Shown: piece after piece, positions 14,299 to 15,736 of the stretch
Numbering within the stretch: the stretch's first letter is position 1
Layout: each line of letters starts with the position of its first letter
NCBI GenBank assembly: GCA_012522705.1
Contig: JAAYJY010000159.1
Span: 1 to 15,736, forward strand
Reading direction: 5' to 3'
DNA: 15,736 nt
Source of the DNA: Syntrophomonadaceae bacterium
GTDB lineage: Bacteria; Bacillota; Syntrophomonadia; Syntrophomonadales; Syntrophomonadaceae
Position numbers and translations under genes: made by a program
The notes under the pieces: generated by a model
The model's input: the letters and a program-made list of their open reading frames with translations, nothing else
What the model was told of the DNA's origin: nothing
The model's database searches: none

Positions 14299-15618
14299 AT
14301 GGATCTGTTCTCAACTGGTGACGAGCACCGCCGGCAAATGAATGCTCCCCTGGCTTGGAGGATGAGGCCGGAAACCTTGGATGAAGTGGTCGGTCAGGGG
14401 CATGTGGTGGGCCCGGGAGCACCGCTGCGTCAAGCCATCGAAAGGGATCAGCTTCACTCCTTCGTCCTTTATGGCCCCCCCGGTACCGGTAAAACCAGTA
14501 TTGCCCGGATAATTGCCCGTATGACCAAGGCTCATTTCGAATACATGCAAGCGGTTACGGCAGGGGTGGGCGATATTCGTAAGATCGCCCGGGACGCGGG
14601 CGAACGGTACAAGTTTTACCAGCAGCCCACCATCTTATTCGTCGATGAAATCCACCGCTTCAATAAGAGCCAGCAGGATGTGCTGCTGCCTTTTGTCGAG
14701 GACGGGACTCTGACACTGGTTGGGGCTACTACCGAGAATCCTCTCTATGAACTGAATACCGCCCTGCTATCCCGGTTAAAGCTCTATATCCTGGAAGCCC
14801 TCGATGCTGAAGCTATCGCTGCCATCGCCGAACATGCCCTGCAGGACCAAAAACGGGGATTGGGAGGGCTGGGCATCACCATAGAAAATGAAGCCCGGCG
14901 GTACCTGGTCCAGGCTGCGCAGGGCGATGCCCGCATGGCGCTCAACATATTGGATGCCATCCACAACTCTCTTGGCTCGGCTGCTCAGTCCCTGCAGATT
15001 ACGACGGCAATGGTACAACAAGTAACCGGCAAGCTTATCCTTAAATACGACCGCAGCGGCGATTATCACTATGACACCATATCGGCTTTCATCAAGAGTA
15101 TCCGCGGTTCGGACCCTGACGCCGCTCTATACTGGATGGCAGTAATGCTGGAAGGCGGAGAGGATCCTCGCTATATAGTCCGCCGTCTGATAGTACATGC
15201 CGCCGAAGATATCGGCCTGGCCGATCCCCAAGCCCTTACCATCGCCGCTGCCGCTGCCTCTGCGGTCGATTATGTCGGTCTGCCCGAGGCCCGCATCCCC
15301 TTGGCGGAAGCAGTCATTTATCTGTCCACCGCCCCCAAAAGCAACAGTGCCAAAACAGCCATCGACGCCGCCCTGGCTAAAGTACGTTCTGGGAACCGGG
15401 TCAGGGTCCCGGCCCATCTTGGCGATACCTCCCATCGCCTGGCCGGCCCTCTGCTGGGCAAAGGGGATGGATATCTTTATCCGCACGACTTCGGTGGATA
15501 TGTACAGCAGGATTATCTGCCCCCGGAATTAGGGCCGGTTTCTTTTTACCAACCAAGCAGCCATGGTTACGAACAGGTCATCAAGGATTACCTGGACGCT
15601 ATCCGTCGGATCGGGTAG
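14299..15618 (+). CDS. rarA: RarA / MgsA replication-associated recombination ATPase
   Basis: A 439-aa AAA+ ATPase of the RarA/MgsA/WRNIP1 family that acts at stalled replication forks with SSB. LAWRMRPETLDEVVGQGHVV (18-37) is the family opening. Walker A is GPPGTGKT (59-66). Walker B is LFVDEIHRFNKSQQD (113-127). GATTENPLYELNTALLSR (142-159) gives sensor 1 and the arginine finger, and QGDARMALNILD holds sensor 2. The C-terminal tetramerisation region is complete in outline, with AHLGDTSHRLAGPLLGKGDG and YLYPHDFGGYVQQDYLP. The start ATG has AGGAGG 11 bases upstream; a second ATG at 14338 is possible. The final codons (Ile-Gly-stop) appear to fall within the 3' end of an oppositely oriented group II intron, so the native C-terminus may be a little different. 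Confidence 0.94.
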   Translation: MDLFSTGDEHRRQMNAPLAWRMRPETLDEVVGQGHVVGPGAPLRQAIERDQLHSFVLYGPPGTGKTSIARIIARMTKAHFEYMQAVTAGVGDIRKIARDAGERYKFYQQPTILFVDEIHRFNKSQQDVLLPFVEDGTLTLVGATTENPLYELNTALLSRLKLYILEALDAEAIAAIAEHALQDQKRGLGGLGITIENEARRYLVQAAQGDARMALNILDAIHNSLGSAAQSLQITTAMVQQVTGKLILKYDRSGDYHYDTISAFIKSIRGSDPDAALYWMAVMLEGGEDPRYIVRRLIVHAAEDIGLADPQALTIAAAAASAVDYVGLPEARIPLAEAVIYLSTAPKSNSAKTAIDAALAKVRSGNRVRVPAHLGDTSHRLAGPLLGKGDGYLYPHDFGGYVQQDYLPPELGPVSFYQPSSHGYEQVIKDYLDAIRRIG

Positions 15619-15651
15619 GAGGCTACCCATTAGTTGAGTAGCCGACCTCCC
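15613..15651 (-). ncRNA. Group II intron domain VI with candidate branch-point A
   Basis: GGG (15651-15649) pairs with CCC (15615-15613) and AGG (15648-15646) with CCT (15619-15617). GGCTAC (15643-15638) pairs with GTAGCC (15627-15622), capped by a loop containing ACTAA. One A, opposite base 15616, is left unpaired on the 3' strand, the expected place of the branch-point adenosine. The plus-strand bases T15616-G15618 are at the same time the TAG stop codon of rarA. Confidence 0.65.
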
Positions 15652-15653
15652 AC

Positions 15654-15685
15654 ACCACCGTACGTACCGTTCGGTATACGGCGGT
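15654..15685 (-). ncRNA. Group II intron domain V
   Basis: Minus-strand ACCGCCGTA (15685-15677) pairs with TACGGTGGT (15662-15654, one G-U pair), forming the nine-pair lower helix. A two-base CG bulge follows on the 3' side, then a four-pair upper helix (TACC with GGTA) and a GAAC loop. The CGC followed by CGTAT corresponds to the catalytic triad (AGC or CGC in this family). Helix lengths and bulge position fit domain V; the upper helix is one pair shorter than the commonest form. Confidence 0.75.
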
Positions 15686-15700
15686 TCCAAAGTTTACACA

Positions 15701-15736
15701 TTACTTCGCAGAGTAATATTCCATCAAACTGAGGTA
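15701..15736 (-). CDS. Possible last 11 codons of an intron-encoded reverse transcriptase
   Basis: One minus-strand frame enters from the window edge, reads YLSLMEYYSAK and stops at TAA (15703-15701), 15 bases before domain V. Group II intron proteins usually end in domain IV just ahead of domain V, so position and orientation fit. Eleven residues are too few to identify a protein, and another frame stays open through domain V, so this is a positional suggestion only. Confidence 0.3.
   Translation of the reverse strand, partial: YLSLMEYYSAK

Larger units (their letters stand above)
15610..15736 (-). mobile_element. Group II intron (probably group IIC), 3' end only, runs off window
   Basis: On the minus strand the sequence has the conserved 3' catalytic domains of a bacterial group II intron. 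Domain V comes first, then a GT linker, then domain VI with a bulged adenosine, ending ACCCGAT. The stretch GTACGTACGGTGGTGTG and the CCTCCTA-CCCGAT end resemble the group IIC ends I know. The upstream part of the intron, domains I-IV with most of any reverse transcriptase, would lie beyond 15736. The 3' splice site is inferred to lie near 15610, from the usual distance of about six or seven bases after the branch point. Whether the intron is complete cannot be seen. Confidence 0.75.

Noticed and set aside
15623..15643. GGCTAC/GTAGCC hairpin as the rarA terminator
   Set aside because: There is no T run after it on the plus strand, and the hairpin is better explained as domain VI of the intron on the other strand.

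Overview
The window looks like chromosomal DNA from an endospore-forming, Gram-positive bacterium of the Clostridia type. The reasons are an intact pro-sigma-K gene, moderate G+C by eye, strong AGGAGG-type ribosome binding sites, and a gene order that closely follows the Bacillus/Clostridia rarA - PRC-barrel - perM-like - alaS - ireB - ruvX - DUF1292 - mltG - U32 - PBP neighbourhood (the yrv/yrr region of B. subtilis). I cannot name the genus. No tRNA, rRNA or CRISPR array was seen.

Layout, left to right. At the left edge, the first 90 codons of a GalT-type nucleotidyltransferase run leftward off the window behind a good sigma-A promoter. A perfect 12-bp hairpin terminator separates it from sigK, which is also leftward. 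A roughly 340-bp divergent gap follows, then a rightward gene of unknown function (1609-2019) that ends at a probable terminator. From about 14090 down to 2259, thirteen genes lie on the minus strand. In transcription order these are: a PRC-barrel protein, a 58-aa zinc-ribbon protein overlapping it by ATGA, an AI-2E/PerM-family membrane protein, alaS, ireB, ruvX, a DUF1292 acidic protein, a VanW/G5-type wall protein, mltG, a U32 (TrhP-like) protein, a DUF4911 protein and a class B penicillin-binding protein. Internal promoters and terminators suggest several transcription units: before alaS, a terminator after ireB, and before the VanW gene. The last four genes are packed tightly. rarA is transcribed rightward at the right end, divergent from the PRC-barrel gene.

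Functionally the block mixes translation (alaS, the tRNA-modifying U32 protein), recombination and RNA processing (rarA, ruvX), and control and remodelling of the cell wall (ireB, the VanW-domain protein, mltG, PBP).

The most unusual structure is at the right end. Immediately after rarA, on the minus strand, are the catalytic domain V and branch-point domain VI of a group II intron, very probably group IIC. Its 3' end appears to overlap the last codons of rarA, so that the rarA stop codon would be supplied by the antisense of domain VI. The rest of the intron, including nearly all of any reverse transcriptase, lies outside the window. Other points worth a look are a KTA in place of the usual KTG motif in the PBP, a small zinc-ribbon gene (58 aa), an unrecognised gene beside sigK, and a coding-like stretch with in-frame stops behind the PBP gene.
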